From NCBI RefSeq assembly GCF_921293095.1, contig NC_060251.1:58793585-58857584 (forward strand): a stretch of 64,000 nt of DNA, read 5' to 3'. The notes beneath the pieces were generated by a model, which saw nothing but the letters and a program-made list of their open reading frames with translations, ran no database searches and was not told where the DNA came from. Source of the DNA: Ischnura elegans. Lineage: Eukaryota > Arthropoda > Insecta > Odonata > Coenagrionidae. Both the position numbers and the translations under genes were made by a program. This document shows positions 24,964 through 38,665 of this stretch, piece by piece (position 1 is the stretch's first letter; the number at the start of each line of letters is the position of its first letter).

Positions 24964-25185
24964 TTGAATTTTAAAAGCTGTGAAATTCTCACTTTTCATA
25001 GTATTTTTTCTTACGAAATAGTTATTTTTTATTACTTTTTATCTAGTTTTTAATAGCCGGAATTGCGTCAACATCCATTTCCGGGCATGCAATTTTCAAA
25101 AATTTTCCGGGAAAGGATCCCTTAATTAGGAGGACCCATCATGAGCTCCAGCCAAGGGCCCCCAAACGCCCTAGATCCACCGTAT
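24964..25185 (+). repeat. Dispersed repeat shared with 50985-51130
   Basis: AGCTGTGAAATTCTCACTTTTCATAGTATTTT is closely matched at about 50990. After an insertion or divergent stretch, the GGACCCATCATGAGCTCCAG... part is matched at about 51035. It directly precedes the SINE-like unit at 25195. Confidence 0.6.
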
Positions 25186-25194
25186 CCACCAGGT

Positions 25195-25400
25195 GGTGCT
25201 TGTTAGGCCGGCGGGTCTAGTGTTGCCGGTCAAGGGTGTGCGCCAAAACAGGAGGTTATGTGTTCGAGTATCGCCAGGGTACGTTACCCCTATCCAGGGC
25301 ATGGTTGTTTATGCACGTTAAAACTGTTAACATGTTAATAGCCCTAATGTAAAAGGCCGCATAGAGCTGTTTTCGCTGGTATGGAAATAAATAAATAGAA
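25195..25400 (+). mobile_element. tRNA-derived SINE-like element
   Basis: The head carries a GGCGGGTCTAGTGTTGCCGG segment followed by GGTTATGTGTTCGAGTATCG, which resembles the pol III A and B boxes. A unique body and an AAATAAATAAATAG tail at about 25386-25400 follow. No transposition protein is encoded, as expected for a SINE. Target duplications were not resolved. Confidence 0.6.
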
Positions 25401-26380
25401 AGTGGTAGGGGAGACATTTTTAAGCATATTTTGTCCATAAACTTGGGATCGTAACTCCTTAGCTACTGAGCTATGGCAACGCAAACAATTTTGGCATTCA
25501 CTTTGCAGTTACCATGAAAACGGTTGTTCTCGCGTATCCAGCCTTTTAGGCATTTTATTTAATTTTCTGGATTTTTATCAGCATTGAATAATTAAGACCG
25601 GACGAAAATGTGCGACTGTAATTGTCCGAAGCAATTAATCTTAAAATGGGTGAGATTGCGCAATCACACAGTTGATACTCGCTCAAAGCTCACGTTTAAT
25701 AAAGCTGAAAGGTTCGGAACTTAAATCAAGTATAAAGTAGTGGGTTACAATAACGAAATTAATATTGGTATCAGCATCAAAAGTTGTTCATGAGGAACTC
25801 TCATACCGCTAGCCACACACCACTCCTAAGTTGCGCATGCGCAATTTGAAACAAAAAAAGCATTTTATGGATAAATCGATTGAAAAAATAAACTGTGGAA
25901 CGTCGGGGGTGAGAGTGGATGGTTGGATCAACTGCCTCAATACTTATGGATATGAAGGGTGAATTTCTGTCATTATTATGGCCGCATATTCAGAAATTAG
26001 TTGTAGTTTGTTGCTGGTAAACAATTGTGATTGAGGAAATTGTCATTGAGGTAAGGATTCGTAACTGGAGACCAGCTAAAAATTACAACCATTTTCCTGA
26101 ATTACATTTCCTCCATTACACTTCCCCCAATAATCTCTCAGAAGTAATAAAAATTTCCGCCCCATCCGTCGAAAGGAGGAGAGATTTTAAATAAGATTAT
26201 CTCCTGCGGAATGTGCGAATGGCTCAAGAGGAATCCTGGAATTAGGCGATCCGCGTGCCTTCGATGCCAAGGTGGTCGTACGAAATAGACGCAGTACACC
26301 TCTTTGGGGAGTGGATATGACGTGTGGAGATGTGTCTGTGCTCTAATTTTGGAAGAGCGGCCGTGTATGGCGGCGGAAAG

Positions 26381-26676
26381 CAGGGACGCAGCTAGGAATT
26401 AAGGCTGGGAGGGGTTTTAGGCGCATCTAATACTGGGGTGTCTGGGGGTATGGCATACCCGCCACGGTAATCGATGGTGCGAAGGCCATCCCCAGAAAAT
26501 GTTTAGGATAAATAGAGATTTTTTTCAGTTTTCTGAGGGATATTTTATAAATCCTTAGAATATTCTATAAGTAATAATAATGTTTTTAAGTTAAATGGAT
26601 TTAACTTAAAAATTTCTCTGAGCTCTTGCGGGGGGGGGGGGTTTATCCCCCAAAACCCCCCCTCGCTGCGCCACTG
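26381..26676. mobile_element. hAT MITE, copy 2 (296 bp)
   Basis: The ends are CAGGGACGCAGCTAGG and (reverse complement) CAGTGGCGCAGCGAGG. Exact 8-bp duplications GCGGAAAG flank it at 26373-26380 and 26677-26684. It is homologous throughout to 9278-9571. A long G-run and C-runs precede the right end. Confidence 0.93.
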
Positions 26677-27129
26677 GCGGAAAGTCCATAGAAAACCTTC
26701 TTTTTCTTCCCTCCGAGCCAGGGAACTCAGAACCCTAGTTGTGCTGTGCAACTCTCGACTGTTTTCACAAGGCGGCAGGACTTCAATCATGCGACTTCCG
26801 TTCTTGGTGGATTGTGGCCCTTTGCCTCTCAAAGGGAAAGCCCATGCGGACCTGTGTGCATACTTAAGGAGACATTCCATCGTATTCTTCTTTTATTTTC
26901 TTATTCTTCCAATCCTCTCCGCCCGATATGAAGTCTGATCCTCTTCGTCTCCTTTTGACTCGCTCGGAAGCAAATTGTGGGTAAGGAAATTCGGTTGGAG
27001 ACGGACTTGTGACATTCATATTCCCAGTGTGTCCCTTTTCCTTATATGTAACTGGTCTGGGGGTCGGCAAAGCAGTCCATTTGAATCACAGACCTGGAAT
27101 ACGTTGAGAAAGTGTGCTGAATAAGAATG

Positions 27130-27793
27130 GGGTAGTTTCCTTCATCGAAGAAAACGAAAGGTATTGATTACGATTCCTTACCCACCATTATTGTATTCAT
27201 AATATACAAATTATTTGGTTTTAGAAATTCCAGTTGAGACGAATGTTAATGGTCAATTTTAACCTCATTTGAAAATAGGCCAGATTGGCTCCCATGCGAT
27301 GCTACTCCACGTGACGTCACAGGGACCTACTTTCTATACGAGTAGATAGGAGTTTTACATCGTCGGAGATTACCAATGCATGCATGAGACACAGAGCACA
27401 GAAAAACATCTCTTAATAATGACCTATTAAAATTTCCTAAGGCCGGAAAGTTTTCTTCGTTTGATAGGGTGTTAATAATCCTTATTTAAGCCAAGCGCTA
27501 CCTGCTAGCAGGATACTTTACGCTACCGCCATGGTCGGCAGCAAGCAGCCTGCATCATAGCGGTGTTTATAGCCTCGCACCCAGGTGGCCTCACACAGCT
27601 GCAGCCAGACGCCACACGGGCTTTTCCCAGCATTCATACTTAGCCGTCGCGTTTTCGCGCGCTTGAAAATTTTCATTTTTCATTTAATCGCGAAAAATAG
27701 ATGTCGTCATTTAAAATCTAAAAACGTGATACACGTATTCCAGGAGTAATAACCTTTTGATTTAGGCAATAAAAAAATAATAGGAAACCACCC
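27130..27793 (-). mobile_element. TA-target MITE, copy 3 of 4 (inverted)
   Basis: In plus orientation it starts GGGTAGTTTCC and ends GGAAACCACCC, the inverse of the other copies. TA follows the right end. The left flank is TG instead of TA. It is full length and non-coding. Confidence 0.88.
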
Positions 27794-28419
27794 TATTGTG
27801 GGAAAATGGAAGCTAAAATTGAGTTACAGGATTAGCACAGATCTATGAAAATATCGATGAAAACTGTTGTTCACACTGAGCATTAGCAAGGCAAATTGGT
27901 GGGAATTTGAGTGGAAAATCTCTTTATTTGGAAGATAAATTATCATAATATATATCCTGCATATTTTTGGTATTTTTATTCATTCAATGTATTAACCCGG
28001 AAGATCACGTAGATAAGTGAGGCTATAGTTCACACCAGCCTAAGACGATGGTGTCTAAATAGCACTTATTCAAGGTAGAGGGGTCTGGTTCATTTCTCTA
28101 AGCTACTTCTCACTTCGAGGATTTATTCGGAATTTCAACAGCAATCGAGGTAAACGGAAAGAAGCGCGTGGAACGCATTCAGAAATAATTCATACGTGTC
28201 TGAAAGCTTCAATGGGAAAATGAACCAAGGTTCCTTTGGTCAGTAGTCCAACGCTATATCCCCTAGGCGACTACGCTCCGGTCTAATTGAATATATCTCG
28301 CAGTAATAATACTTCTACTTTTCCAATCATCTTCGCCATTGGCCAGCCATCCTGATATTGGTTTGGCGACCCCCACCAATCAGACTTGTGATCAGCTAAC
28401 CTTTTCATACTTCTTCTCT

Positions 28420-28600
28420 TTTGCATCCTTCACTTTGGATCTCTATTTAACTAGTTTCAGGCCTTATTTAGCCATTCCTCCTTTCCGCTAGTCCTTCGAA
28501 GAACATCATCATAACACCACCATGTCTCGTAATGCAGCCTTTTGGGTTGTACCGTCTTGTTTGGGCTAGAAGACCTCTCTCGTCTCTAAAAATAATCAGT
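28420..28600 (-). mobile_element. Highly decayed LINE fragment
   Basis: The block CACCATGTCTCGTAATGCAG and its flanks align with the LINE segment at 40600-40710 (CATCATGTCTTATAATGTGG). On the minus strand this corresponds to the GHI.RHDG region of the reverse-transcriptase C-terminus. There is too much drift for a reading frame. Confidence 0.5.
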
Positions 28601-29470
28601 ATGCCTATGCTCGCATCTCTAGGTCAAATATTAAATAAAATATGGCATTACTTCATGAGCCCAAATATCTCTTAAATTCAAAGAGTAATGAGAAAATTAA
28701 TTTTAATATTAGAGACACAATTTTCTATTAAAATATTCCATTTTATTTTTCAAGTTACATCATTTTTCTGTGAGATTGCCCGTTTCTTCTTATATGTATA
28801 TGCTATATTTTCTCCATGTTAAGCCTAAAAACTCACTCGTCATATGATAATAAACCGATAATTGGATTTACAGAGATTATTAAATGATGCAAAAATGGCC
28901 AAACTTAATGAGTTTAATCTCCTCCATCTAACTGACCAATCATTTACCAATTTAAACTGTACACCATTTTCATATCCGTCTCAAGTGAGTTCGCTTCGCA
29001 GTATTATAAAGATCATATTTTCAAAAAGGGGAAAACGGAAAACAAATCTCTGGAAAACGGGTTCATAAATGAAGTAAGGTATTCAGGGGAAAATTCCTCC
29101 GGTCCGGATTCCGAAAACTCGTTGCATTTAAATGTGGGCTCTGGTCAACAACCGGTCGTCGAGGCCATCTCGTCAACAAAACTTTAAATTACACCCAAAA
29201 TGAAAAGCAGTCGGAGAGATTGCGAGGCGAGAGAGAGAGAAAAAGAATTAAAACAAAGGGTCACGTTGGGAAAACTCAATTTGGTCACCAGAGACGGATG
29301 GAACGAAGAAGTTAAGGCACTCAAATTCCTATTTTCCCATTCCACCCCCCACTTCAGGGCTCACCACCTATTCCCACTGATCCCTCACCTCTCCGGAACC
29401 CTTGACGCCCTCAAACCCCCAGTTCTTTTCTAGTTATTTACCTCCTTATTTATTGCTATTTTTCCCATTT

Positions 29471-30899
29471 TTTCTCCTTATTTCAATCCATGAGTGGTAA
29501 TAAAAATAGAGTGGAATGTGCAGACTACCTCATTACTCGAGTCTTTTTGGATCTTTAATTCTAGGCTCAATAAATTTAGATGAAATTTGTCGCACACACT
29601 AATTAAGGTATATGCTTTGTTTAATGTACTCAATATTCTTTAATATTGACCTTATGACCTCATAATGTGGATCAAAATTTGATTTCGCCTTATGGAGTTT
29701 TTCTCTAAGAATAATTTCTATGAATAGTTTCTAATGACTATCGCTCTAATAATTCTAGTACTCACTAATTCCAAAATTCTTGATTGATGATTTCAGCCTT
29801 AACTATGGACTAACTTTACATCATGGAAAATGAAATGCATAAAATAATTTTGGTTCTATAATATATTGGAAATTTCACAAATATATTTTATTCACCCGTT
29901 TCATCCCCTCCTCCCTCTGCAGGACGAAGATACATGAAAACAGGGAAATCCACCCAATCTAAGGCCGCTCCTTCCCCTTATATCCTTTAACCCCCAACTC
30001 ACCCCACTCTTTCCACACAGACACGTGTCCTTACTGCCGCAACCGACTTGATACTTACGGAGATGAATGTATGATCGATGCACCTGACGATGTAACTATG
30101 TTATGAAGCCCTTTTCATGCTTTTTCAAATATATTAGTGAAGCTAACAAAGCTTATTCTATCATTTTCCAAAATTCTTACACGTACTAACGAAGTAAATG
30201 CATTAGTAATGCATGCTCGAAGTGAGAGGTTGCCCTGAGAAATGAATCGGAATCCACTATCCTGTGTGTTATTCACACACGTGCGCCCTAGTCTGACGTG
30301 AGCTCTATCCTCACCTATCCAAATTAACCTCCTCGTTAAAACATTGAACAGGTGAAACATACTGAAATTTTTTGTATGATATATATTTTGATAATTTATA
30401 TTCCAAATGAAACGTTTTTCCTATCGAATTCCCACCAATTTTTCTGGCTTATGCTCGTTGTAAACATAAGAGTTATCATATATTTCATATATCTTTACTA
30501 GTTCTGTAACCCAATGTCTGCTTAGCTTTTTCCTCAACTCTCATTCAGCCCACTTGCTCAATTACAGTGGTATAAAATAAAATAACATAGAAGTTGACCG
30601 GAGCAGCAATACATTTGAATATAGTAAACTGTGCTAGACTTTTAAAATGATGACAAATTGGACAATTTCTCCTTATTTTAGTCCAAAAGTGGTAATCAAA
30701 ATAGAGTGGATTTTACAATCACCTCATTAATCATGGGTCTTATTGGATCTTTAATTTTAGACTTAATAAATTTAGATGAAATTTGTCGCTTGCATCAAGA
30801 AACGTTATATGCTTTATTTAATGTACACCAAATTTTGTAACTTTGACGTTATGACCTCAAAATGTGGGTGGAAACGCAAAATTTGATTAAGCCTTAGGG
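29471..30899 (+). repeat. Pair of diverged ~230-bp direct repeats
   Basis: About 29471-29697 and 30667-30899 share TTTCTCCTTATTT, GTGGTAAT.AAAATAGAGTGGA, AATAAATTTAGATGAAATTTGTCGC and TATGACCTCA.AATGTGG in the same order. Nothing coding is visible in or between them. Confidence 0.8.
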
Positions 30900-32107
30900 G
30901 ACTTAACGTTAAAGTTTTGTAGACAGAAAGAAGCCTGAATTTCTTAGCGGAATGTTATTTTATAAGTTTTTTGCTTGGGGAAAACGACTTAAATACTTTG
31001 ATTAGTATGAAATCCAACCATGACCCTTGTAATGTCAAGGGGTATTTTTACCAAAAATATATATTAAATAAAGGCAAACCAATATAATTTCCAAGAACAA
31101 AAATAGGTAGTAAAGATCAGACATTGACAATTTGAGAAAAAATTATTAATATTTAATTATTAAACCTGATAGGCAACTATGAACTGTATTAGCTTAGTTA
31201 GCATCAATAAACAAATACAATTCATCGCAAAAAATGTTTGCCAAAATTCTAGTCCCTTCTTTTTTATTAATTTGCAACCGAATTTTTCTTTTTTCCTTCT
31301 TTATTATCAAACCTTGTTATAATGTTTTATGAGTCAAAATGATGTACTCATTCATTCATAGCCCTAATTTAGCTGTGAAAATATACCGGAACGTTGGAAA
31401 AATTTGCATTTTAACTTCTTCAAGACCTATACTTCAAGATACTGAACCAACAATATAATTTTTAATTCCTCATTGTGGAGGAAAGTGGCAATGTCTCTGC
31501 GTAAAACCTAACTGTTTTCTACTCCACCAGATATTTATTTTCCGCAGTTTCCAGCAATTGTGCAAATACTCCTTTTCACGGTATCGCCACAGAGCGAATT
31601 GAATCGCAGCTTGAAGGGCAGCAATTCAAGAAAACATTACGTAGCGATTTACCCCCCGAGGGTATTTTGACGCCATTCGAAACCAAATCCTCTCTTTTTT
31701 TTCTTCACCCCTCGATCTTTTTTTTTCCTCCCTGCTTGTTGACCACTTTTCGGCGAGCGAAGGCGAAGCGACGTTCAACGAATTTTTTTTTTTTTGTTTT
31801 GGCAACACTGCCCACATTACTTTTCTGTAACTCACTCTCCCTCCGTAAGCCGTCTCCACTCTTTTCCGAGACCTTTCCCCTCCCTTGCCAACGCCACCAA
31901 GTTGCACAGTCAGACCCTTCTCACACTGCTTTTCTCTCTGCTCGACACATTCGTTTAGAATTCAGGTCGACAGATTTGCAGCCCCTGGGTGTCGAGTGGG
32001 GAAGGGTGGGGGGGGGGGGCTGAAGACTGGTGTGAGGGTGGAAGTGAATGTGGTTGTTGGACGGTGTGTTGGGTGGGGGATGAGTGGAAATTTCGGGACA
32101 AGGCACT

Positions 32108-32676
32108 GCGTCTAGTGACGGAAGCAAGAAATAACACGAATGATACCCTTAATCCAGGTTTATTAATTAGATTGCTATAGCAGTGGATTATATCGCTTCT
32201 ATTATGTGCAAAGTAGTGTTTCAAAAGTTTCAAAACGATACGCGACGGCATACGTGGAAAAACAAAAGAATTGGCAGGTGCGAAGAAGAAATAATTTCAT
32301 CTCTACTTTGTGAGAAATGAAACAATTTTGGCTTACCCTTCATCCCTAATCAGGGATAAATTGATAAGTAAATCAATCCGTAATTATATTCTTTGCCTGC
32401 GTAGTTATATTGAAACTGCTACTACGGTCTATTGGGAGCATTCCACTCAGACTATGATCAAAGTTGAATAAATATGTAGATTCAAGACCTCAATCGATGC
32501 TCTCGTTGTAGGACATCGCATCAGATGTGAAGAGATGTAGATGTTAACACGTGTGAGTATTGTAGCGAGTACTATAACAGTCAATCTCGACGTCTAGTGA
32601 TGAAAGGGAGAAATAACACGAATGATACCTTCAGGCCAGGTTTACTGATGGAAGTAGACTGCAATAACAGTGGCTT
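32108..32676 (+). repeat. Pair of ~85-bp direct repeats
   Basis: About 32108-32188 and 32590-32676 share CGTCTAGTGA, AGAAATAACACGAATGATACC, CCAGGTTTA and GCAATA/CTATA..AGTGG blocks in order. The source element is not identified. Confidence 0.7.
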
Positions 32677-32679
32677 AAG

Positions 32680-35600
32680 CACGACTTCTCGCTACTCTTT
32701 ATAATGTTATAGGTATTCATTTAGCTAACTATCGTATTAGCATTAAAATAATGTAAAATTTTCATAATTGGTTTAATCTCACAATCGGTTTCAGTACCTT
32801 GGCGGTCCTTAGGGTAAAGAAATGAGTTACTGCGCAGATAGCACTTTAGTAAGAAATACTTAATGCACGGTACTTTAACAAGAGAATTATAAATAAAAAA
32901 TGACCAAGACTTGAATTTGGCATGTATTACCGGGTATTGATTCTGTTTTAATCACGAACCACGTCCAAAATATAAATCGCGGTGACACCATGAACATTTA
33001 GAAATAAATTTATTTTCTAACGATGAATTACAAGACGTACGGTAAATTAACGTTGAACTCGTAAAGTCGATGGATATGCTATTATTAAGTCGACCATAGA
33101 CTATTTTAATTGAAACTGATAGTGAAAACGTGGTTTCCTGCATGGATATCATTCCCTCAAGAAAGATAAGGGCATGACTAAATAAATATATATTGAAATG
33201 TTTGTCAAATCCACGCATCATTATTTGGTAAAGCCTCGACTGGTGTCAACACTACCGTATATTTCTCAAGAAGAAATGCAACTTCTATCTCATGACGAGT
33301 AGTTACTATATCTACGTTAAAAGGAGAGGAAGGAGGGTTTCAGAGGAGGAGAATGACTATGGCGTGAAGGTCAAAGGTGAATTTTTGGGCTGAGGCAGAG
33401 GGGAATGTGACCAAATATTTTCTTCAAAGGGGGACGGGGACTTGGTTTAAGAGGAGAATGGTATCAAGTTTACTAAAATCGGCGGAACGGTTAAAATTTA
33501 ATGGATTATTTGCAAAACTGAATAGTTGCCACCACAGAACAAATATGGATTGAGATAAAATTTAAAAAAATAAAACACCCTTTTTCCAAAAACATTATTA
33601 TTTTCACTAAAAAGTAAAACATATGCTTATCCTCACTCGGAGAATATAGCGAGGGTGCTAACTTGGTTTCTTAGAAATGAGTGTAGATAGGTTAGCAAGG
33701 TTTGGCACGCAATATTAATATCTAAGCCCAATCAGACCCCTCGCTTTATTCTCCGAATGATGAAAACTTATTTTTTTGTCCATAATACAATTTATACTGC
33801 TTTTGTTTTTGAAAAAAGCGTGTTACTTATCTTTTTAATTTTATTTTTATTAGATACTTTTTAGTGGCGAATCATGTAATCGATTATACCAGAGCTGTTC
33901 AAGAAATTTTTCCCAAAGCATTATAACTAATGCCATTTATTGAGAAAATTTTAAAAAGAGATACTATTTTTCCAAATGGAAATTTAGTTAATTAATTAGA
34001 GCCAACGAGACAAATTTTCAATATCTAATTATTAGATATTGTACAGACATTGGAAGCAATTGTTTGCGCAAAATTTCAAGCCGATCCGTCAATAGGTTAA
34101 AAATCAATTACAAGAATCCATAGATGAAAAAGACAGACAATGCAAGTTAAGAAAAAGCGTTTAAAAAATGGATTTGACAAATTTTTCATTATATATTTAC
34201 TTAGCAATGGACTCGACAAAGTTAACTTGCATGTACCATTGAAGAGAAATGCCAAGTGCGTTTTGAAGTGAATATATATTAGTCCCCTGTTGGTCAAGGA
34301 TCATGCTCGCTCTTATTGAAGCAAATAATCGTCTTTGCGCAGAAAAACTATTGGAGAAAACGAGATTGAAGGGATGGGGGTGGGAGACTCAAAATATGGT
34401 GTCGCAAAGGACCCAGAGAAAAAAAGATCTCACCCCCATGTGGAGAAAAAGGGTCCCTTGGTCCCCGGATAAGTATCAGACGAGCATGGTCCATCTTCGA
34501 AAGTTATATGAGTCCGCCCTTATATGATAAAAAAGCCATTCTGTGAAGGGGAACAAAATAAGGTGGGAATGGTGGAGTATGGGTGAGTGAAGGATATGGA
34601 GGGTCCGAGACGGTGAATTGAATACGAAGAGAGAGAGGCAGAAAATTGGGGAAAGGATACAAGTGGCAGAGGTGAGACCTCATTGTATGCATACATAAAT
34701 AGAGCTCATAAGTTGGCTGCGCGGAAGCAAAAATAGCATTTGAACCACTCACTCCAATATTAGGAGATTTTTTCCGAAAATAACAGGAATTTTAAAATTT
34801 CAGTGACAGTCTGATTGTCAAATACTTTCCATTATGTTCGTATGCATTCCCTTGAAATATAATTAAATTTTCAGCTGTATTCAGTGACGTCATGGCAGAA
34901 TTAGCAGTGCCGGAACGCACTTTCATTAACTTTCTTTATAAGTGAAATATTACTCTGTGTTTTTGTTATTACAAGTCATTATTTACATTTAAATACTATT
35001 TTTTGCTTTGCTTATGAATGCATAAATTAGAAATTTGAGGAAGCAAAATTGATAAATGTGTTATTTGACTATTACGTCTTTTGTTAATCAGTGCCGGGCA
35101 GGAACGGCGCGGCGTTCCGGCACTATGACACTACTGGCTGTATTCATTGTTTACTTTGACTGTGGCAGCTCCGCTGAGGTTAGATATGTTTGTGTGTTTC
35201 TCGTCGATTTTCGTTTTTTAAAAAAATGGATCAAATAATGATTGTGAAGCAAAGGGTGATCAGAAAAAATGGTAGCATAGTGTTTTAAATGTTTGCAAAG
35301 GCGTATAGTGAGGCTGCTATGAGTTACACCAGAATTTACGGGTGGTAAAAGCGTTTTAAAGATATTTTGTTCGTTTGTTCGTTTTGAAGACGTTGAAGAT
35401 GATGAACGCCCCAGCATATCAAAAACCGTGGGTAAAGTGAGAAAAATGGCAATGAACTGGTTGTGAAAATGTTATGAATAGGAGACTATATTGAAGGTGA
35501 CAATATTAATGTAGATGAATAAATAAATATTTTTTTTCGAAAAAATATAATTCCCGTTATTTTATGAGCACAACTCGTATCATAGTGTATGGAAAGACAT

Positions 35601-36735
35601 AGTAAATAATAATCATTTAGAGATTTTATTTAAAACTATACCTCTCCTTCTTCTTGGGTTATCAATTTCATGGAAATGCAATTTTTAGTCTGGAATAAAC
35701 CCTAAGTGCATCCCTCTCCCCCTGTTAGTTTTAATAAGATTATAACTGCAAAAAAATTTGTTCTGAAAAAAGAAGTAACATTTCCTGCAAGTGATATATC
35801 GTACTTACGTCACAACAAAGACTAGTTCCTTAATTTTCCACCAAAATCCAGGAAAAGTCGGTCGCCTGCATAAATATCTAACTTCAAAGAAGAGTTTTAC
35901 CACGTTGCCCCATCTTCCACCAAAATGTCAGTTTGAACCTTGTCGAAACCAATTGAACGATATGTAATTCACTCTAGTTAAAGTAGGTTCCTCGGGCTGG
36001 CTCGAACCTACCTTCAAAGCTATCATAGTCACAAGCATCGGTGCTCACATCATATCACTCACTCACATATCGGGAGCGGGGATATGCTCCCCCGGCTTAT
36101 CGTTAGCATTTTGGTAGGAAAAAATAATATTGTCGACGGAGGAAACTTCTTTTTCGCCGCGAATTCGGGGGAACCTTGGGAGTGGGTCGAGGGGAATTAC
36201 GTTTGAGATGTTCGGAAAAGATCCCCAGTTATTCCCTCGATATCGGAGAACCTTTTGCTCTCCACTTCTTTTGTGCATTGAACCAATCTTTTTCTTACGC
36301 CTCCCCAAAAGATAGTCTTACCTCGTTTAAAGAGTTAGGGAGAGGTAAAATAAAAAAAAAGGTTTCTGGCTCAAAGGATCGGCAATGTAGCTTTTCCGAT
36401 CGCTTTTCTTTCTTCGACCTCGCGGTTGGTACGATTGGGTGGGGTGAATCCATCCGAGGAAAAAAATGACGATCGGGAGATTTTTTTCCGCTTCACTCCT
36501 TAGGGATCTAGTCCCTTAGGGATTCCTTGGTCTCGCAACATCTCGATTCTTTATCTCAGTTCTCCCACGCTCTTATGTTGAACGCAGAATCGGTCGTGGG
36601 AGAAAGAAGGTGGGACGAGCTGAAGAAGGAAATGATTGAGAGTGCTAGCGAGGAATATCGGTGATAAATAAAATTTCCTGCAGTCTGTTCTTATCCAAAG
36701 CGCACATTTTACGTTTGAACAATTCAACTTGTCTA
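32680..36735. other. Mostly featureless non-coding stretch
   Basis: No exon-like coding segment is recognised. A loose inverted repeat pairs 33636-33661 with 33739-33764 around CGGAGAATATAGCGAGG. Positions 36150-36480 are GC-richer and open in two frames without motifs. Confidence 0.4.
34905..35125. mobile_element. Possible MITE with CAGTGCCGGAACGC ends
   Basis: CAGTGCCGGAACGC at 34905 is mirrored by GCGTTCCGGCACTA at 35112-35125. The 220-bp AT-rich interior is non-coding. No matching 8-bp flanks were found, so the superfamily is unresolved. Confidence 0.55.
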
Positions 36736-36739
36736 TTAA

Positions 36740-37416
36740 CACTAGAATGCCTAAGTGTGTCATTTTGACACCCTACGCGAACATTTTTTTTCAAAGCTGG
36801 CCTTTAAAGATTGTAGAATGAAACATTTCGTGAATTTTAAGCATAATAAGACGACAGTGTTAGGGATACCCCCTCTCTTTTTTCCAGCATAAAAAATCAA
36901 ATTTACCTTGAATGTCGGAGGGTGTCATTTTGACACCCAGTATATTTTACCATTTCTTCGTTCGGTTTAGGTGCTTTGTGGGATGCAGTTTGATTATTAC
37001 TAGCCAAATGAGTATTTTAGAATAGTATATTACCTTCATTATTGGTTATGATTTACATAATTTCAATAAATATCAACTGTTTATCATTTTTTCGAAAATT
37101 TATCAGCTCGTGAGATAAGTATATTCCGCTCTATTTGCGAATGATTTTCCTTGAAACCAGCCAAATTTTACCGCGACGACACATATTTTTTTAAACACTA
37201 CACACTTTTATACACACTACACACGACGACACACATAAAAATTATTTTTTGAAAATATTTAGGAACCAAAAACAAATATTACAATGAAGATGACGCTTTA
37301 ACTCTAGCGACTAAGAAAAAAATAATCCGCAACATATCACGGCTATTAGAACATGGGTGTCAAAATGACACCCTCCCGGCATTCTTGGGGTATGCCAATT
37401 TCCCGGCATTCTAGTG
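36740..37416. mobile_element. piggyBac-like MITE (TTAA target) with GTGTCA-TGACAC palindromes
   Basis: TTAA at 36736-36739 and 37417-37420 flank inverted ends CACTAGAATGCC. Near both ends and inside lies the palindromic word GTGTCATTTTGACACC or its inverse (about 36756, 36922 and 37354). The TTAA target and CACTAGAA-type ends fit the piggyBac superfamily. No transposase is encoded. Confidence 0.85.
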
Positions 37417-37770
37417 TTAAATAATGAATAAAACTGAGCAGTATTGCACTTTCCACCAATTTTATAAAGCGAATACAATCTATGATGTTTTGTTTGTTTT
37501 AGCTTTATTGGCACAAAAACTTAATGAGTAGTTGGCAAGTTTGCCTTTGAATTAATGTGGTAGTATAATTTTTTAGTATTCGTAACGTTTTTTGGACCAT
37601 GTGGTGTGTATGTGGGAATCCTATTGCATGCTGGTGATTGATCACCCCCTGCCAAACACGCTAAAAGGGGCTCGCAGGGTTTTATGTAGATGTACCGTGG
37701 CCAGAATAGACCTGATATTGGCGACGGGTGCTCAAGTTTGAATGTACGGATAAGGGGATAACGAGGAATA

Positions 37771-38431
37771 GGGTGGTTTCCTATTATTTTTTTATTGCCT
37801 TAATCGAAAGATTATTACTCCTGGAGTACGTATTTCACGCTTTTAGATTTTTAAATGACAATATCTATTTTTCGCGATTAAATGAAAAGTGAAAATTTTC
37901 AAGCGCGCGAAAACGCGACGCTCAAGTATGAATGCCGGGAAATATCTCCGTACGTCGTATTTCTGGTTCCCCCTCCCGCCCGGTGAGGTGACCTTGAGGC
38001 GAGGCTTAGCGCTGATACGTCGCAGGCTGCCAGCGGGTAGCTGAGTGCCTTGCTGAATGGTAGCGCTTGGCTTAAAAAAGGTTTATTAATACCTTATCAA
38101 ACGAAGAAAACTTTCCGACCTTAGCCAGTTTTAGTAGGTGATTATTAAGACATGTTTCCCTGAGTTCTGTGCCTCATGCATGCATTGGTAACCTCAGACG
38201 ATGTATAACTCCTATCTTCTCGTATAGAAACTAGGTCCCTGTGACGTCACGTGGAGTGGCATCGCATGGGCGCCAATCTGGCCTTTTTCAAATTAGGATA
38301 AAATTTGACCCTTGCCATTCGTCTAAACCGGTATTTCAAAAACCAAATAATTTGTGTATTATGAATACACTAATGGTGGGTAACGAATCGCAATCAATGC
38401 CTTTCGTTTTCTTTGATGAAGGAAACTACCC
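37771..38431 (+). mobile_element. TA-target MITE, copy 4 of 4
   Basis: It starts GGGTGGTTTCC and ends GGAAACTACCC, with TA on both sides. It is full length (661 bp), non-coding, and close to the 22241 copy. Confidence 0.92.
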
Positions 38432-38529
38432 TATTATTCAGAATAATAGAATGGACGGTGGTTGTAACTCACCATAAAATAACAAGCCAACTTAAGGGTG
38501 GCGCTTTATGGTGGAAATGTGCGACAGGA

Positions 38530-38665
38530 AACAATTACAGCTATAATAATATTGCATGTTCCACAAGTGTTTAATGATCTGACTCAGATTTCGACCTTAT
38601 ACACTATACATGTAGTTTTGATAATGACATAGTGTACAGTGTCAAAACCTGGGCCAGACCTTTGA
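38530..38665. repeat. GAAA-palindrome family relic
   Basis: Minus-strand ACTTGTGGAACATGCAATATT lies next to a plus-strand TTTTGATAATGACA..TGTC..AAAACC core, with the partly inverted CACTATACA..TAGTGTA around it. It looks like a damaged foldback of the same family as 20179-20341. Confidence 0.5.

Noticed and set aside
31650-32130. Overlapping frames on both strands near a poly-T and a poly-G run
   Set aside because: Simple-sequence composition explains the absence of stops. No motif and no conserved neighbour was found.
37354-37420. CRISPR-like palindromic repeats
   Set aside because: The palindromes are few, irregularly spaced and confined to a TTAA-flanked transposon. The genome is eukaryotic.
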